Positions 1 to 8,883 of a stretch of 64,000 nucleotides of DNA are shown piece by piece. Under the pieces are notes generated by a model. The model saw nothing but the letters and a program-made list of their open reading frames with translations. It did not search any database and was not told where the DNA came from. The DNA lies in NCBI RefSeq assembly GCF_001187725.1, contig NZ_LGIQ01000007.1, positions 122,324 through 186,323 of the forward strand, given 5' to 3'. This DNA is from Brevibacillus reuszeri (GTDB lineage: Bacteria; Bacillota; Bacilli; Brevibacillales; Brevibacillaceae). Positions within the stretch are counted from its first letter, which is position 1. Each line of letters opens with the position of its first letter. Both the position numbers and the translations under genes were made by a program.

Positions 1-789
1 AAGAAACTCGCAATTGTTATAGAGTGCTAAACAGCATCAAAGCAGCATTTTACAAAACATTACGTATGTTACCTAAGCCTTGATCTATCCTTCAAATCAA
101 TGTTGAGAATTGGTGATTAATGAAGTTGGAACAGTCACTAATGAAAATGCATACGATAACGTGTTGTGTTGATTCGGTCTTGGAACAGCGGTATTCCTCA
201 TATGTTTCCTAAACCACCAACATATGAGTTTCCAAGTGCTTGGATAATTTAGATGTGAGCCGCTAGGCCACCAATCCTTCACGGCTCACATCCCCACGGT
301 GAATCATGATAAGCCCTTGAGTAACGTGGGTCGCCAAACCCGTTACTCAATACCTAACTTATGCTTAGGACAAGCGTTATGTTCGAGGTAAAAAATACCA
401 ATTGGAAGTGAATCTAACGTTTTTACTCTTTAACAAAAGAGTAAAAATGATACCGTCCGAACTGATAAATTCGAACGGTATCGGGCTAACTCTATTTAAA
501 AGAAGCGACGACGTCGCCGACGAAAGAAAAATCGACGGCGCCTACGGAAGAAGAAACCAGACACTACTCCACCTCCTCATCGTTACATACCATATATGTA
601 ATCGAAAAGAGTAGAAAATGATTGGACGAACCTACATGGAAATACATCTGTTTCCACGAATATGTGTTGTCCCCTAATTTCTCTTTAATCAAGTGAAGGC
701 AGGGGCTGAATATAGTGAAATGTGTATTTAACATAATATTTCATGTGTCTTGTAGCAAATCCAAGAATAAGTAGAAAGGGGGCAGGAAG
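1..789. other. Left-edge region without a recognisable gene
   Basis: I see no convincing gene here: the short open frames lack ribosome binding sites and resemble nothing known to me. Two adjacent hairpins stand out, 420-447 (12-bp stem, 4-nt loop) and 449-482 (11 of 12 pairs). A good ribosome binding site (about 776-784) leads into the remnant at 790. Confidence 0.5.
420..482. repeat. Two back-to-back hairpins
   Basis: The arms at 420-431 and 436-447 are perfectly complementary. They are followed after one base by arms 449-460 and 471-482 with a single mismatch. Neither is followed by a T-run on +, so a simple terminator is unlikely for that strand. Function unknown; they could belong to an untranslated RNA or a recombination site. 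Confidence 0.55.
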
Positions 790-1389
790 ATGAAAGACAA
801 ACGTGCCATCGTCAACTTATTCAGCAGGTTCATTACTTGCAAGGTCTACCGTAGAAGTCGATACCACTGCAAAAAGGATGAGGCGTGGCACCATTGCGGA
901 GCGCTTGAGGCGTACCTGAGAGCAGCTGCAAATGAGGTTCCTGGTTATCTTGTTGGTGTGTATGGCTCTTACGCTGTCGTCGAAGAAATGGCAAAGAGAG
1001 GAGCCTGCCAGCGTTTTTGGCAGACTTACGCTTGGAGTAAGGGGCAGTTGTCCAAATCAGCCAATCTGTATCAGTACAAGAACGGTCAGACGCTTGCAGG
1101 ACATGACGTGGATTTAAACGATGGATTGGGAAATGAGGGCTGGTGGGATACCAATCCACAACAAGTGGACAAACCTGTTAATAGCTGTCAAGCTGGATTG
1201 AAGCTTGATGAATGGGAGCGAGAAGCAGGCTTAAAAGCGATTGACAGTCTTGCTGCTAAAGGGCTGCTAAACGAACCCGAGAAATGGAAACAGCGGCTAA
1301 AGGACGACCCGAAAGGCGTCCTTGAAGAGTTGCCTTGGCTGGTGTTTACTCTGCTTGACCGTGCGACAGATAAAATACTACAGAAATAG
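790..1389 (+). pseudogene. Phage endolysin remnant, DUF1906 (glycoside-hydrolase-like) type
   Basis: The middle of this 199-residue frame (about residues 38-111) reads like the C-terminal half of the DUF1906/Rv2525c-like glycoside-hydrolase-like domain, with GVYGSYAVVEEM, FWQTYAWSKG and a final GHDVDLN. That domain is often found as the catalytic part of Bacillus-group phage endolysins. A charged tail with WEREAGLKAIDSLAAKGLL and a second helix follows, as is common in these lysins. The first 37 residues do not match the family and the N-terminal half of the barrel is absent, so the gene looks 5'-truncated or rearranged. A ribosome binding site (GAAAGGGGGCAGG) precedes the ATG, so a short product may still be made. 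A strong terminator follows at once. It fits with the other phage lysis debris at 8.7-10.5 kb. Confidence 0.6.
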
Positions 1390-1392
1390 TGA

Positions 1393-1436
1393 AGCCCTCC
1401 TCGGATAAAAAGTCCGGAGGAGGGCTATTTTTATTT
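1393..1436 (+). terminator. Rho-independent terminator
   Basis: A GC-rich stem (AGCCCTCC... / ...GGAGGGCT), about 13 bp, is followed by a T-rich tail, directly downstream of the endolysin remnant. Confidence 0.85.
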
Positions 1437-1630
1437 GTACAGCTCCGCGAGGATTGAACTAACGTGTCCCGTTAGCTCAATGATCTGAAGAAATTGTTTT
1501 TACTCAAGTTATTCCTCAGAAATCTCTACGCACTTTCTAAACCCAATTTGACGCCGAAATTAGGCATTCACCTTGCCTAGGTCGAATATCTTAATTGGGA
1601 AGTACATTTATTAAAATTGAGGCGATACAC

Positions 1631-2410
1631 TTGGGATACTTCGTTACTGTGGAACCGGGCGTAAAAGTATTTATAGAGGACATCAATCCGAAGGGAAATA
1701 AAACGATACTTTTTATTCATGGATGGCCGCTAAACCATAACCAGTTCGAATATCAGTTCAATTACCTTCCTAAGCTCGGATATCGTTGTATCGGTATGGA
1801 CTGGAGAGGATACGGCAATTCGGATAAACCATTCAACGGTTACGGTTTTGACAGATTAGCAGATGATCTTCATATGGTCATCGAAGCGTTACAGCTAAAA
1901 AACATAACACTGGCAGGACACTCTACCGGAGGAGCGATCTCGATTCGTTATATGGCTCGTTACAAAGGGTACGGGGTATCTAAACTCGCCCTGATCGACG
2001 CTGCGTCTCCATCAAGCGTTCCAAAAGAATTTACGAATAAAATCATCGAAGAAACAAACAATGACCGTCCGAAAATGCTGCAAAACCAAACGGGGATTTT
2101 TTTCTTTCAGTACATTTCTGAACCGAAATCCGAATGGTTCTTTCTAATGGGTTTACAAGCTGCGAATTGGTCGACTTCCGCCATTATGGTCACGCTAAGA
2201 GACGAGAATGTTTACAACGATCTTGGACAGATCGATGTGCCCACATTAATTATTCATGGAATTCATGATAAAGTCGTTCCGTTTACCCAAGCTCAGGAAA
2301 CGAATAAGCTGATTAAAAATTCGCGATTAGTTCCATTCCAATACAGCGGCCATTGCCCTTTTTTGGAGGAGCGTGATAGATTCAACCAAATATTATCTTC
2401 TTTTGCATAA
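1631..2410 (+). CDS. Alpha/beta hydrolase (haloperoxidase/esterase-like)
   Basis: A cytoplasmic alpha/beta-hydrolase-fold enzyme, substrate unknown. It shows the oxyanion-hole segment FIHGWP, the nucleophile elbow AGHSTGG, an acid-bearing strand near IHGIHDKVVPF and the catalytic His in YSGHCPFLEERD. Order and spacing fit the non-haem haloperoxidase/esterase branch. I chose the TTG at 1631 because GAGG lies 8 nt upstream and the protein then begins GYFVTVEPGVKVF, where close relatives start; an ATG at 1595 would add 12 unrelated residues. Relatives usually carry GFSMGG at the elbow, so GHSTGG is a variant that keeps the Ser. The gene stands alone between two terminators. Confidence 0.85.
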   Translation: MGYFVTVEPGVKVFIEDINPKGNKTILFIHGWPLNHNQFEYQFNYLPKLGYRCIGMDWRGYGNSDKPFNGYGFDRLADDLHMVIEALQLKNITLAGHSTGGAISIRYMARYKGYGVSKLALIDAASPSSVPKEFTNKIIEETNNDRPKMLQNQTGIFFFQYISEPKSEWFFLMGLQAANWSTSAIMVTLRDENVYNDLGQIDVPTLIIHGIHDKVVPFTQAQETNKLIKNSRLVPFQYSGHCPFLEERDRFNQILSSFA

Positions 2411-2484
2411 CGCCAGTTGAATAACTTGCCTTCAGAATAACACCTTATTTCTATGGAGCAACCACCATTTAAACTAATACGGAA

Positions 2485-2520
2485 GCCCTCCTTCAGTTAA
2501 ATCCGGGGAGGGCATTTTTT
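2485..2520 (+). terminator. Rho-independent terminator
   Basis: A GCCCTCC...GGAGGGC stem is followed by A and a run of six T, about 75 nt after the alpha/beta hydrolase stop. Confidence 0.8.
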
Positions 2521-2741
2521 ATTTGAACAACTTCTTAATCAACGAGAAGATATCAACCGTTGTTCGCTGTTAAACCTTGTTGTAAACATACTTCTTTGGG
2601 CTTCGCAGCCATCCCCACCCACGTGGCATTTTCATACCCAAAGGACTTCAACATTAGTTCATTTTAATCATTTACTATTTGGGTGATGATACAGGCAAAA
2701 ATGGAGCGAAGCACATATTGTATGATTATGGAAAGGGGGGA

Positions 2742-2834
2742 GTGAAATTGGGAATCTTTAATGAGTTTGATGACTTTGCTCTGATCCTGGTACTTTTCAT
2801 TTTGTTGGTAATTATTGCATGTAGTTGTGATTAA
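2742..2834 (+). CDS. YjcZ-family sporulation peptide
   Basis: A 30-residue peptide too short for most gene finders. It starts at GTG 2742 behind a very strong ribosome binding site (AAAGGGGGGA). The sequence is a short polar head (GIFNEFDD) and one hydrophobic helix (FALILVLFILLVIIACSCD), which is the signature of the YjcZ/YtxH-neighbour class of tiny spore-associated membrane peptides in Bacillaceae. Such peptides are made late in sporulation and sit in forespore or coat membranes; that role is known for the family and not shown here. A stem-loop at 2861-2906 ends the transcript. Length, RBS and motif together make this a solid call. Confidence 0.85.
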   Translation: MKLGIFNEFDDFALILVLFILLVIIACSCD

Positions 2835-2860
2835 TTGATAGAGACGTTGTAAGGAGCAAG

Positions 2861-2906
2861 AATAATGCAAAGGGAGATTGAGTAGCTTTTCTCCTTTTGC
2901 ATTATT
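2861..2906. terminator. Bidirectional stem-loop after the YjcZ-like gene
   Basis: Inverted arms AATAATGCAAAGGGAGA and its near-complement (one G-T pair) separate the YjcZ-like gene from the next gene. The flanks are A-rich on the left and T-rich on the right. Confidence 0.7.
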
Positions 2907-2935
2907 TATTTACGAATCGAGGTGAGGTTGAAAAT

Positions 2936-3208
2936 TTGGGTAAACAATCAATTAACAAAAGTAACAGTTATACTCCTGAATTTTTGAATTGGCTCAAGGT
3001 AAAAAAGATCTCAATAAAAAAAATGAAAAAAAATCCTGTAAAGTTGGACCAGTATTATCAAGAATGGTCAAAAACACAAGAAAGACCTAAGAAAAAGTCG
3101 CTTTTTTCGCTACCTAACATAAATATTGATTTTGATGCAATTGTAAAAGGTATACGAATAGCAAATGAGGTTTTGAGTAAATTCCCTCCACCATCTAAAA
3201 TTAATTAA
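2936..3208 (+). CDS. Small basic protein, paralogue of the gene at 16.2 kb
   Basis: A hypothetical protein of 90 residues. I place the start at TTG 2936 because GGTGAGG ends 8 nt upstream. It aligns along most of its length with the protein encoded on - at 16170-16475: both have TPEF.xWLK near residue 15, a run of Lys/Arg, QEW.KTQ, a proline/basic stretch, a second hydrophobic-acidic segment (P N I x I D F D A I / P N L S D I D L G A V) and a last helix (IAxE). No catalytic motif is visible. The conserved IDFDA..G..IA block suggests a short C-terminal helix that binds a partner. Proximity to a YjcZ gene hints at a sporulation role, which is inference. Confidence 0.7.
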   Translation: MGKQSINKSNSYTPEFLNWLKVKKISIKKMKKNPVKLDQYYQEWSKTQERPKKKSLFSLPNINIDFDAIVKGIRIANEVLSKFPPPSKIN

Positions 3209-3343
3209 TAGGCTAAATGATGAATCATTATGAATACCTTTTTCATGATCAGAGACAGTTGAGCAACTTAAACCCCTAAAATAGTATCACTATTATTCAA
3301 GCAGATATCACAAATAATCTGAGTTCTTTCCTTGAAATAGCAG

Positions 3344-3377
3344 ACCCGTCCCTGTTTTAAGCGGAGACGGGTTTTCT
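3344..3377 (+). terminator. Rho-independent terminator
   Basis: An ACCCGTC...GACGGGT stem is followed by TTTTC. It is 135 nt past the gene ending at 3208, so it may end that transcript. Confidence 0.65.
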
Positions 3378-3545
3378 TCATTAATAAGTACCTATCCATG
3401 CAATCAGAGGAGTAAATGTTCATAGAAAATAATGTTGTTGGAATGATGTCGTTGATCTAATTCAGTTTAGACTGGCTTTGGTTTATTAAACAATCGTACC
3501 CATAGCTAACAAAAAGATGTTACAACAAATACTGCCTCATCGGAT

Positions 3546-3947
3546 TTACATGCTGATAAACATGTTACTGCTGAAGGTACCCCAGTTTTCTCCCCTAAAA
3601 CCTGTCCTTCCCTCTAAGTTGACAAAACACGGGAGAACCACATGTAGGACACCTGACATGGCGTTTTCCCTAAATGTTATGACGAATCTTCTTCTTGAGT
3701 TGTTGACAGGAGTAATCATTCCCATATCAGGGCGTATTGCATTTGCTGCCGATAGTGCAGGGCTCATGCCAACGCTTGAAATACCAGTGGGACGCACAGA
3801 ATTACTTCTAATCCAGTAATTAGCAACGTTAGTTGCTGATTCTAAATCAGTCCTCAGATCATACATCATCAAAATTTGATTTGGAGCAATTTGTCTTACA
3901 TCTATAAGAATCGGATGCATCTGACGGTCAGTAGGATGACTAGCCAC
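3546..3947 (-). CDS. Hypothetical protein (133 aa)
   Basis: A protein of unknown function read on -. It starts at GTG 3947, 6 nt after a strong ribosome binding site (GGAGGGG on -). Composition is ordinary for a folded protein: a beta-rich N-terminal half (DVRQIAPNQILMMYDLRTDL) and NVANYWIRSN in the middle. The C-terminal half (RRRFVITFRENAMSGVLHVV, then FVNLEGRTGFRGENWG) looks like an Ig-like beta-sandwich with little helix. No signal peptide or membrane segment is seen. The TNVANYWIRSN...SG..YTV pattern recalls Ig-like adhesin or spore-surface modules, but I cannot name a family. The + frame over it (3517-3819) is a shadow. Confidence 0.6.
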   Translation of the reverse strand: MASHPTDRQMHPILIDVRQIAPNQILMMYDLRTDLESATNVANYWIRSNSVRPTGISSVGMSPALSAANAIRPDMGMITPVNNSRRRFVITFRENAMSGVLHVVLPCFVNLEGRTGFRGENWGTFSSNMFISM

Positions 3948-4174
3948 TTGGTCCCCTCCACATTAAGATGCAATAGTCAAATGACACGTTATTGTATGGG
4001 ATTTGCCTGATTAAAGTGCACCAATACACAGGCCTATTTGTAACCAATCTGGCCGTTATCAAAAATTATGAACAGAAAACGAATTGTCTACTTGATGAGC
4101 GATCATAAAACATTTAGTTTTCGCTAGTAATGTTATATTCGTCGGTTGGGTTTTAATGGATAGGATTTTCAGCG

Positions 4175-4390
4175 TTGGTACATAAAAAAGATACACCAAG
4201 AACCCCAGCTCACGCCTCCACATTAGTGGGGCAGCACTTTACTTTTACACAAGCAACAGAGGATAGGGGACGGCTGGGGACGAAATGGGGACGAACTTCA
4301 CTCGGAATCCCAAAAATTCACTCGGGTACGAACGGATACGAACGAGAAAAACCCTTGATTATCAAGGGTTTTAAAGATTGGCTCTGTACT
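4175..4390 (+). pseudogene. Possible tail of a tyrosine integrase next to a tRNA fragment
   Basis: Part of the frame (GQHFTFTQATEDRGRLGTKWGRTSLGIPKIHSG) looks like the extreme C-terminus and 3' flank commonly found where tyrosine-recombinase genes end beside a tRNA att site: a GGGGACGAA(AT)GGGGACGAA direct repeat followed by a short hairpin (AACCCTTGAT...ATCAAGGGTT, 4349-4371). No catalytic RHRY residues remain, so this is at most an integrase stub. The call rests mainly on the adjoining tRNA 3' half and is uncertain. Confidence 0.3.
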
Positions 4391-4399
4391 AATAAGAAT

Positions 4400-4455
4400 A
4401 CCCTGTCCTTTTGACAGGGTGGGGGTCGCTGGTTCGAACCCAGTCCGGATCACCA
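4400..4455 (+). other. 3' half of a tRNA gene (candidate att-site remnant)
   Basis: The stretch holds an anticodon-arm-like hairpin (ACCCTGT...ACAGGGT), a short variable region, a T-arm (CTGG-TTCGAAC-CCAG), an acceptor 3' strand and an encoded CCA at 4453-4455. The matching 5' acceptor strand and D-arm are absent upstream, so it is not a functional tRNA. Integrative elements that target tRNA 3' ends leave exactly such halves. A degenerate copy of the same block lies at 12110-12138. The anticodon loop lacks the invariant U33, so I do not assign an amino acid. Confidence 0.65.
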
Positions 4456-5120
4456 TACATAGAACGTTGAAACCCTTGATATACAAGGGTTTTTTGCTAT
4501 AAACTGAATCTTCCCCCCTTCCAAAACTCCCCACTCGCCAAGAACGGTTTTGTGGTCAACGTACATTGTTAGGTTGCAGCTTAGCTGAATCGTCCTATTA
4601 GATTAAGTACATCTGCGAGAGAAAAGCCTAGCAAAAGTCCAATTCCTTCCATACAATTTCATTCCAAGAGTATCGATTTAATCCATCATCATCAAAATGG
4701 ATCGAATCAACAGCCAAATCGATAAGTTTCGACCTGATTAACGCCAGAATGATCGTGAGATATTGAAGGACAAAAAAGAATGCTGCAAAATACAAGCTAA
4801 CTTCAATTTATTCAAAAAAAGTCAGAGTAATTACGATTTATGCAATCGCTCACATCCAAATTACTCTGGCACGGGGGGAATTCATAAAGGCAAAACAATA
4901 TAGGGGCTTTCCAATTTGAAAACGATTAACCCATTATGCTGATTGGAGGAACAAGTTCTAAGCGGGCAAAGGCTGGACGAGATAATCCTTGGCTAAAGAG
5001 AAGCTGGTAGCGGTTTATTTGTACTCGTAAAAGGATCCGATACAGTACAGATTGTAAAAAAACCTTTTTGCCTGCCAATTTAACGATCACCATAACTGAC
5101 AACTTGAAAGGGGAATAACG
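4456..5120. other. Region without a recognisable gene
   Basis: No supported gene. A hairpin with an AACCCTTGATATACAAGGGTT-type stem lies near 4469-4491. An inverted repeat (CAGAGTAATT ... AATTACTCTG) spans about 4823-4868. Neither can be assigned to a gene. Confidence 0.4.
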
Positions 5121-6048
5121 TTGCGCTTTCAACCTGCGTACCTCAAACTACATTCACTTGTGTGCATTGTTTTGCTACTTGCTTATATGACACCTTCGCT
5201 GGCTAGGGCAGAAGCCAAAATAGATAAAGAGACGGATCCTGAGGTGCTAACGCTGGAAAAAGCGATAGAGTACGCAATAAACGCCGATACTCAAGTGGCG
5301 ATAAGTCTGTTATTCTCTGAGAATACCGAATACCTTTACCAGATTGCCAAGTGGAGTTATAAAGAATTCCCAGATGACATCGAAAGTTTTGACATGGAAG
5401 TGGCAAAGTCTGAATTAAAGAATGACCGCGAGCAGTCAGTGGAGTTCAGCTACTTGCAACAGAAACGAGTGGGAGGATGCTGTTGCTCAAAAAACAACAA
5501 ACTTGTATAACAATCTTGTTCAAGCGGAGGCAGAGCTCGAACTCGTGAAACAGCGTCAAAGCAGGTTGGCATACATTTCCGGTATAGCAAATCGGTTCAA
5601 CCATACAAAGGATCTATCCGAGTTGAAAGCTCGTCAGGACATCTTGAGCGATTCATATCAGAAAGCTGTTGAAAAAGTTGAGAGTGAACAGAAGTTGCTG
5701 AATGAAATTTTAAAGGTAGAAGATTCTAAAAAATGGATCTTAACCAGCGAAAAACATGAGGAAGAAACTAATTTTCTTACAGAAGAACAAGCGATTGAAG
5801 TCAATATGGCAAGTAAGCCAGAAATTTTGCAAGTTAAAATTCAATTGGAATACGAGTTGAAAAGACTAAAAATAATAGATGATTGTAGTCGCATGCATAC
5901 AGTCTTGGGAAGGATTAAACAAAATCAAGCAAAGATCCTTCAGATCTCTTTAGATGAAGCGAAAAAACAAGTGAGAGAAACGATCAGTCAGGAATATAAA
6001 ACATGGAAAGAATTATATCTCGCTTTGGAAGACTTTAAAAGCGATTGA
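5121..6048 (+). pseudogene. TolC-family outer-membrane-factor-like protein, frameshifted
   Basis: A TTG start at 5121 sits behind GAAAGGGGA and opens a classical signal peptide (HSLVCIVLLLAYMTPSLARA) followed by LTLEKAIEYAINADTQVAIS, the first repeat signature of TolC-like proteins. Around 5450-5480 the coding frame shifts. The second frame (from about 5450) continues with long coiled-coil helices (TTNLYNNLVQAEAELELVKQRQ, KARQDILSDSYQKAVEKVE), as expected for the periplasmic tunnel helices. The second frame stops at 6048 without the C-terminal strands. Firmicute TolC-like proteins are secreted or envelope-associated and often sit beside HlyD-type adaptors, as here. One frameshift plus C-terminal loss make it a pseudogene. 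Confidence 0.7.
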
Positions 6049-6049
6049 T

Positions 6050-6390
6050 GCGATCAGTCCCATTATGAATGAAGAGACTAAAGCATATCCCGTAGAGATA
6101 CTGATTCCAAACAATGAGAACAAATTAAAGTAGGGATGGTTGCGAGTGTGGTCGTAGAAAAATCTGTTGAAGCGCAAAATATGGTGATACCGAAAACAGC
6201 AGTATTAGCAGAGGGTAGCAAGTATTATGCATATAAAGTAGATGGTGATACCGTCAAAAAAGTGGAGATTAAGGTAGGAAATATGTCCAGTGAACAAGCC
6301 GAAGTGATATCCGGCCTTGCGGAAAGTGATAAAGTCGTTTATAAGGGACAAACGCTAATAAACGATGGAAGCAAAGTAAAAATAGAGTAA
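6050..6390 (+). pseudogene. HlyD/MFP-type efflux adaptor, C-terminal remnant
   Basis: The reading starting near 6050 (AIDAISPIMNEETKAYPVEI) continues after a one-base deletion at about 6130 into KVGMVASVVVE, then PKTAVLAEGSKYYAYKVDGD and ISGLAESDKVVYKGQTLINDG. This is the C-terminal beta-barrel and membrane-proximal part of RND-type periplasmic adaptors. The N-terminal biotinyl-lipoyl and hairpin parts are missing, and the TAG in frame at 6130 matches loss of one A in an A-run. The junction to the truncated TolC-like gene is immediate, so one internal deletion probably removed the end of the first gene and the start of this one. Confidence 0.7.
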
Positions 6391-6396
6391 TCCAAC

Positions 6397-6861
6397 TCAA
6401 CTTATTTGAAAGTAAGCGTACGTAATGATTTTGCAGACTCTCCGTTTCAGAACATGAGCTCTCAGTTCATCATCTTTGTCTTGACTGATAATTTACAGGG
6501 CTTTAAATGTTGCTTTCTTGTTATATGCAATACGTTGTCTAACAAAGAATTTGGGATCGCTCGCAAGCTTGGGTTGCAATTCTTCAGGGAGCTTGCTTTT
6601 TGAAGCAACCATGCTTCGAACTTCCTCCTCTGGGTGACTTGTCAAAATGCAAAGAATTTCAACAGGTACTGATTTAATTTTAGCAACCCAAAATGACATG
6701 TCGGGGTAATTTTTAATTACTTCATGCCAAACATCCAGCAGGGCGTCATCCCAAGCTGCACGAAGATATTCCTCAGGATTTTTATTCGTTCTAAGTCTTA
6801 TAAATTCTTCAGCAGATGTAATCCTAAAATCGTTCCTGTTCCAGATGATTTTGGGATTATC
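6397..6861 (-). pseudogene. HEAT-repeat protein remnant
   Basis: On - the open frame from 6861 down reads through a Trp-rich helix (AAWDDALLDVWHEVIKNYPD), then two HEAT-like helical repeats (PVEILCILTSHPEEEVRSMVA, PEELQPKLASDPKFFVRQRIAYN). A TAA at 6493-6495 interrupts it; the same frame continues beyond with ISQDKDDELRAHVLKRR, consistent with a GAA-to-TAA change. Upstream the frame is closed by TAA at 6862-6864 with no start codon, so the 5' end is lost too. HEAT-repeat proteins are scaffolds, and the remnant carries no enzymatic motif. Confidence 0.6.
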
Positions 6862-6981
6862 TTAAAACAATACCTTGGAAAAATCATTAGGTTATCACAA
6901 CAATCGATTTGTTAAATGGGGTGGAGAAATGATGATCTGTCAGAAGTGCTGGGGTGTTAATAATAGCAAGTGGGTCAAGAA

Positions 6982-7005
6982 AGACCCTTAGGAATTAACC
7001 TAAGG
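6982..7005 (-). terminator. Stem-loop downstream of the gene at 7176
   Basis: A perfect ACCCTTAGG...CCTAAGGGT hairpin is followed on - by CTTTCTTG, 170 nt after the stop of the gene at 7176-8201. The rest of 6862-7175 holds nothing I recognise. Confidence 0.5.
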
Positions 7006-7175
7006 GTAAACTTAATAGTATGGTTTTATAAACGTAAATGCACTGCCAATATCGGCTTGATTACTGGCATACTGGCAGTGTTGACTTTAACGGACAAGTC
7101 ATCTCTACAAGTATTGGTGTGATAAAAGAAATATCAAGACTCATACTATTCCTATTTATTGGTGGTAATGATGGG

Positions 7176-8201
7176 TCATTTATGATTTTGAATGCTTGCC
7201 AAAACACCTTCTGTAAAAGTGAGATACAAGTATCCATTGGTACCGTTTTGATAGACCCATTGTTCAGATTGGCTTTGATCGTTTAGGATAGGAATTCTTT
7301 GGAGTGGATTGCCTTTTGCTAGTAATACCATATCAACATTCATACCAACGTGAACATTTCGGAGCTTTATTTGATCCCAAGTGTTTTTGGACCAATTATA
7401 TTTTTTGTACGGATCGTAATACAAGAATGTATCCAGGATGTCAAACTCGTTATACAAATCTAACGTGTAAGTCTTGCTTCCTGAGAGAAGGGTTAATGTT
7501 CGAATATCTGGCTGTGATTTATCTACTTTTACAATCGACATGGGGGTGAGGTTGTCTAAATAAATCTTATTGCCATTCGAATCGTACACTCCACCTCCCC
7601 GGTAGTAGATTGTTTTCTCCAAATAAAGGCTCAATATATCTTCGAAGAGTTTATCTGGAGACGATTTATCTAAATCTCGTTGCATCTTCTTTTGATAACT
7701 TGTATAGGGGTTAATACCGACGTACGAAGTCGTATCGATTTTTAGCGTGCGAGTAAAAGGCTCATAATTTGTTTCATAATTAAATAGCTGTGGGATGATT
7801 GTCGAAGGAAGCATAAGTGTACCATTTATGACCATTGGGGATGGTTCTATCAAAAAAGGTTTCCCTTCAAGGGTTCCAATCTCTTTTGATGGGTCGATTT
7901 CAATCCAAAGTTCGTTAGTTCGATACCCTTTGACTGTATTTGTCGTTTGATCCCATTTCAAATGAATGGATAATGCTTGAAAGAGCGATTTAGCGGGGAA
8001 AAAAACTGTTCCCCCTATTAATATAGATGTTTGCCCTTCTGATGGAACTTCTTTGTCATCAATCAGGATAGTAACAGTAGTTGTATTCTCTTGTGCCAAG
8101 GTAACGCCATGGTAACCAAATGCCGACATAATGATGAGCAATAGTAGAAGTGTCATTAACACCCTTTTACTCTTGCCGAAGTACGTAACATGAAATGACA
8201 T
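7176..8201 (-). CDS. Secreted protein with copper-amine-oxidase-type N-terminal domain
   Basis: An exported protein of about 341 residues. The start at 8201 follows GAGAGGAGC on -; an upstream ATG at 8267 has no RBS and would mask the signal peptide. Residues 14-33 form the hydrophobic core of a signal peptide (MTLLLLLIIMSAFG), with a likely cleavage near TLAQE. Residues about 40-150 match the Cu-amine-oxidase N-terminal-like domain (PF07833-type): ILIDDKEVPSEGQ, a VFFPAKSLFQAL segment, LKWDQTTNTVKGY and MLPSTIIPQLF. This module is common in Brevibacillus and Paenibacillus exoproteins and does not bind copper itself. The C-terminus (VHVGMNVDMVLLAKGNPLQR ... YLYLTFTEGVLASI) resembles a small SmpA/OmlA-like beta fold. 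Substrate unknown. Confidence 0.8.
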   Translation of the reverse strand: MSFHVTYFGKSKRVLMTLLLLLIIMSAFGYHGVTLAQENTTTVTILIDDKEVPSEGQTSILIGGTVFFPAKSLFQALSIHLKWDQTTNTVKGYRTNELWIEIDPSKEIGTLEGKPFLIEPSPMVINGTLMLPSTIIPQLFNYETNYEPFTRTLKIDTTSYVGINPYTSYQKKMQRDLDKSSPDKLFEDILSLYLEKTIYYRGGGVYDSNGNKIYLDNLTPMSIVKVDKSQPDIRTLTLLSGSKTYTLDLYNEFDILDTFLYYDPYKKYNWSKNTWDQIKLRNVHVGMNVDMVLLAKGNPLQRIPILNDQSQSEQWVYQNGTNGYLYLTFTEGVLASIQNHK

Positions 8202-8719
8202 AACAAGCTCCTCTCTTTCATTGATCAGCTGGAATAGGCTTCTAATCGTTATTCCAAAATTATACATATTTGGTCATCTTACCATTAAATTCATGGTTAA
8301 TTCAACATTACTTTTGTAACAAGGGAGGGAAAGAGGTGGAAGAGGATCGATTATTGTCACGGTTAAGTCTGAATTCCGGCTCTTTCGTCAACCTCACAAG
8401 GTTGGGGACGTAATTCACGTGAGAGAAATAGACTTGCTGGTTATCGGGATCGAACATTTTGACCTCTGTAGTAATACATAAACAATTTGGTACACATGCT
8501 AAAACTTAAGCAAACGAACGTGTTCGTGAGACGGTTGGCTGCCTTGAAATAGCAAATGGACAATACGCGCAAGACTTTGCAGCCTGCAATGGAGTTTTAC
8601 AACTATACGAAATGGTCACATAACCACAGGCATAAGCCCACATAGAAGGAGGCACGTGATATGCTTCAACGACTATGGCTATGGCTTATTTTTTATGCTT
8701 GAAAGGAGGTGAAAAAACA
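8202..8719 (+). other. Phage-like debris without a clear gene
   Basis: Only short frames are open. The longest, 8350-8481 (43 codons, VTVKSEFRLFRQPHKVGDV then VREIDLLVIGIEHF), has AGAGG in front but begins with ATT, so it may have lost its start codon. A 13-codon frame at 8660-8701 sits behind AGAAGGAGG. The sequence runs into a phage-type small gene at 8720, so I read this block as decayed phage tail-region sequence. Confidence 0.35.
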
Positions 8720-8853
8720 ATGGTATTGGTATGGTAAGCTTGATTATCACTGGTCGCCGTACATTTGATTAGATTCCTGCAAACCTTAAGGATTCTGTAC
8801 AAACTGACCTGGAATCTATGGGTCTGGGTACAGACGGTAAGCCTTTGGCGTAA
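8720..8853 (+). pseudogene. Phage CD1375/XkdX-like small protein, broken
   Basis: AGGAGGT ends 9 nt before ATG 8720. Translation from 8720 stops after MVLVW, but one base later the frame VSLIITGRRTFD continues, and after a TAG at 8770 it goes on with IPANLKDSVQTDLESMGLGTDGK to the stop at 8853. The whole resembles the 40-50 residue CD1375/XkdX-type protein found between phage tail-fibre and holin genes (I..G..T...IP..L...V...L). It carries a frameshift and a nonsense mutation, so it is dead. It lies directly upstream of intron-like element 1. Confidence 0.6.
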
Positions 8854-8883
8854 GGCTCTTTTCAAGTGGAGAGGGATTTTTTA

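Noticed and set aside
97..282. Short - frame at the left edge
   Set aside because: No RBS, no recognisable sequence and atypical composition.
4400..4455. Functional tRNA gene
   Set aside because: No 5' acceptor strand or D-arm, and the anticodon loop lacks U33.
4298..4534. A 78-codon - frame with RTGFEPATPTL
   Set aside because: This peptide comes from reading the tRNA T-arm backwards, a common annotation artefact.
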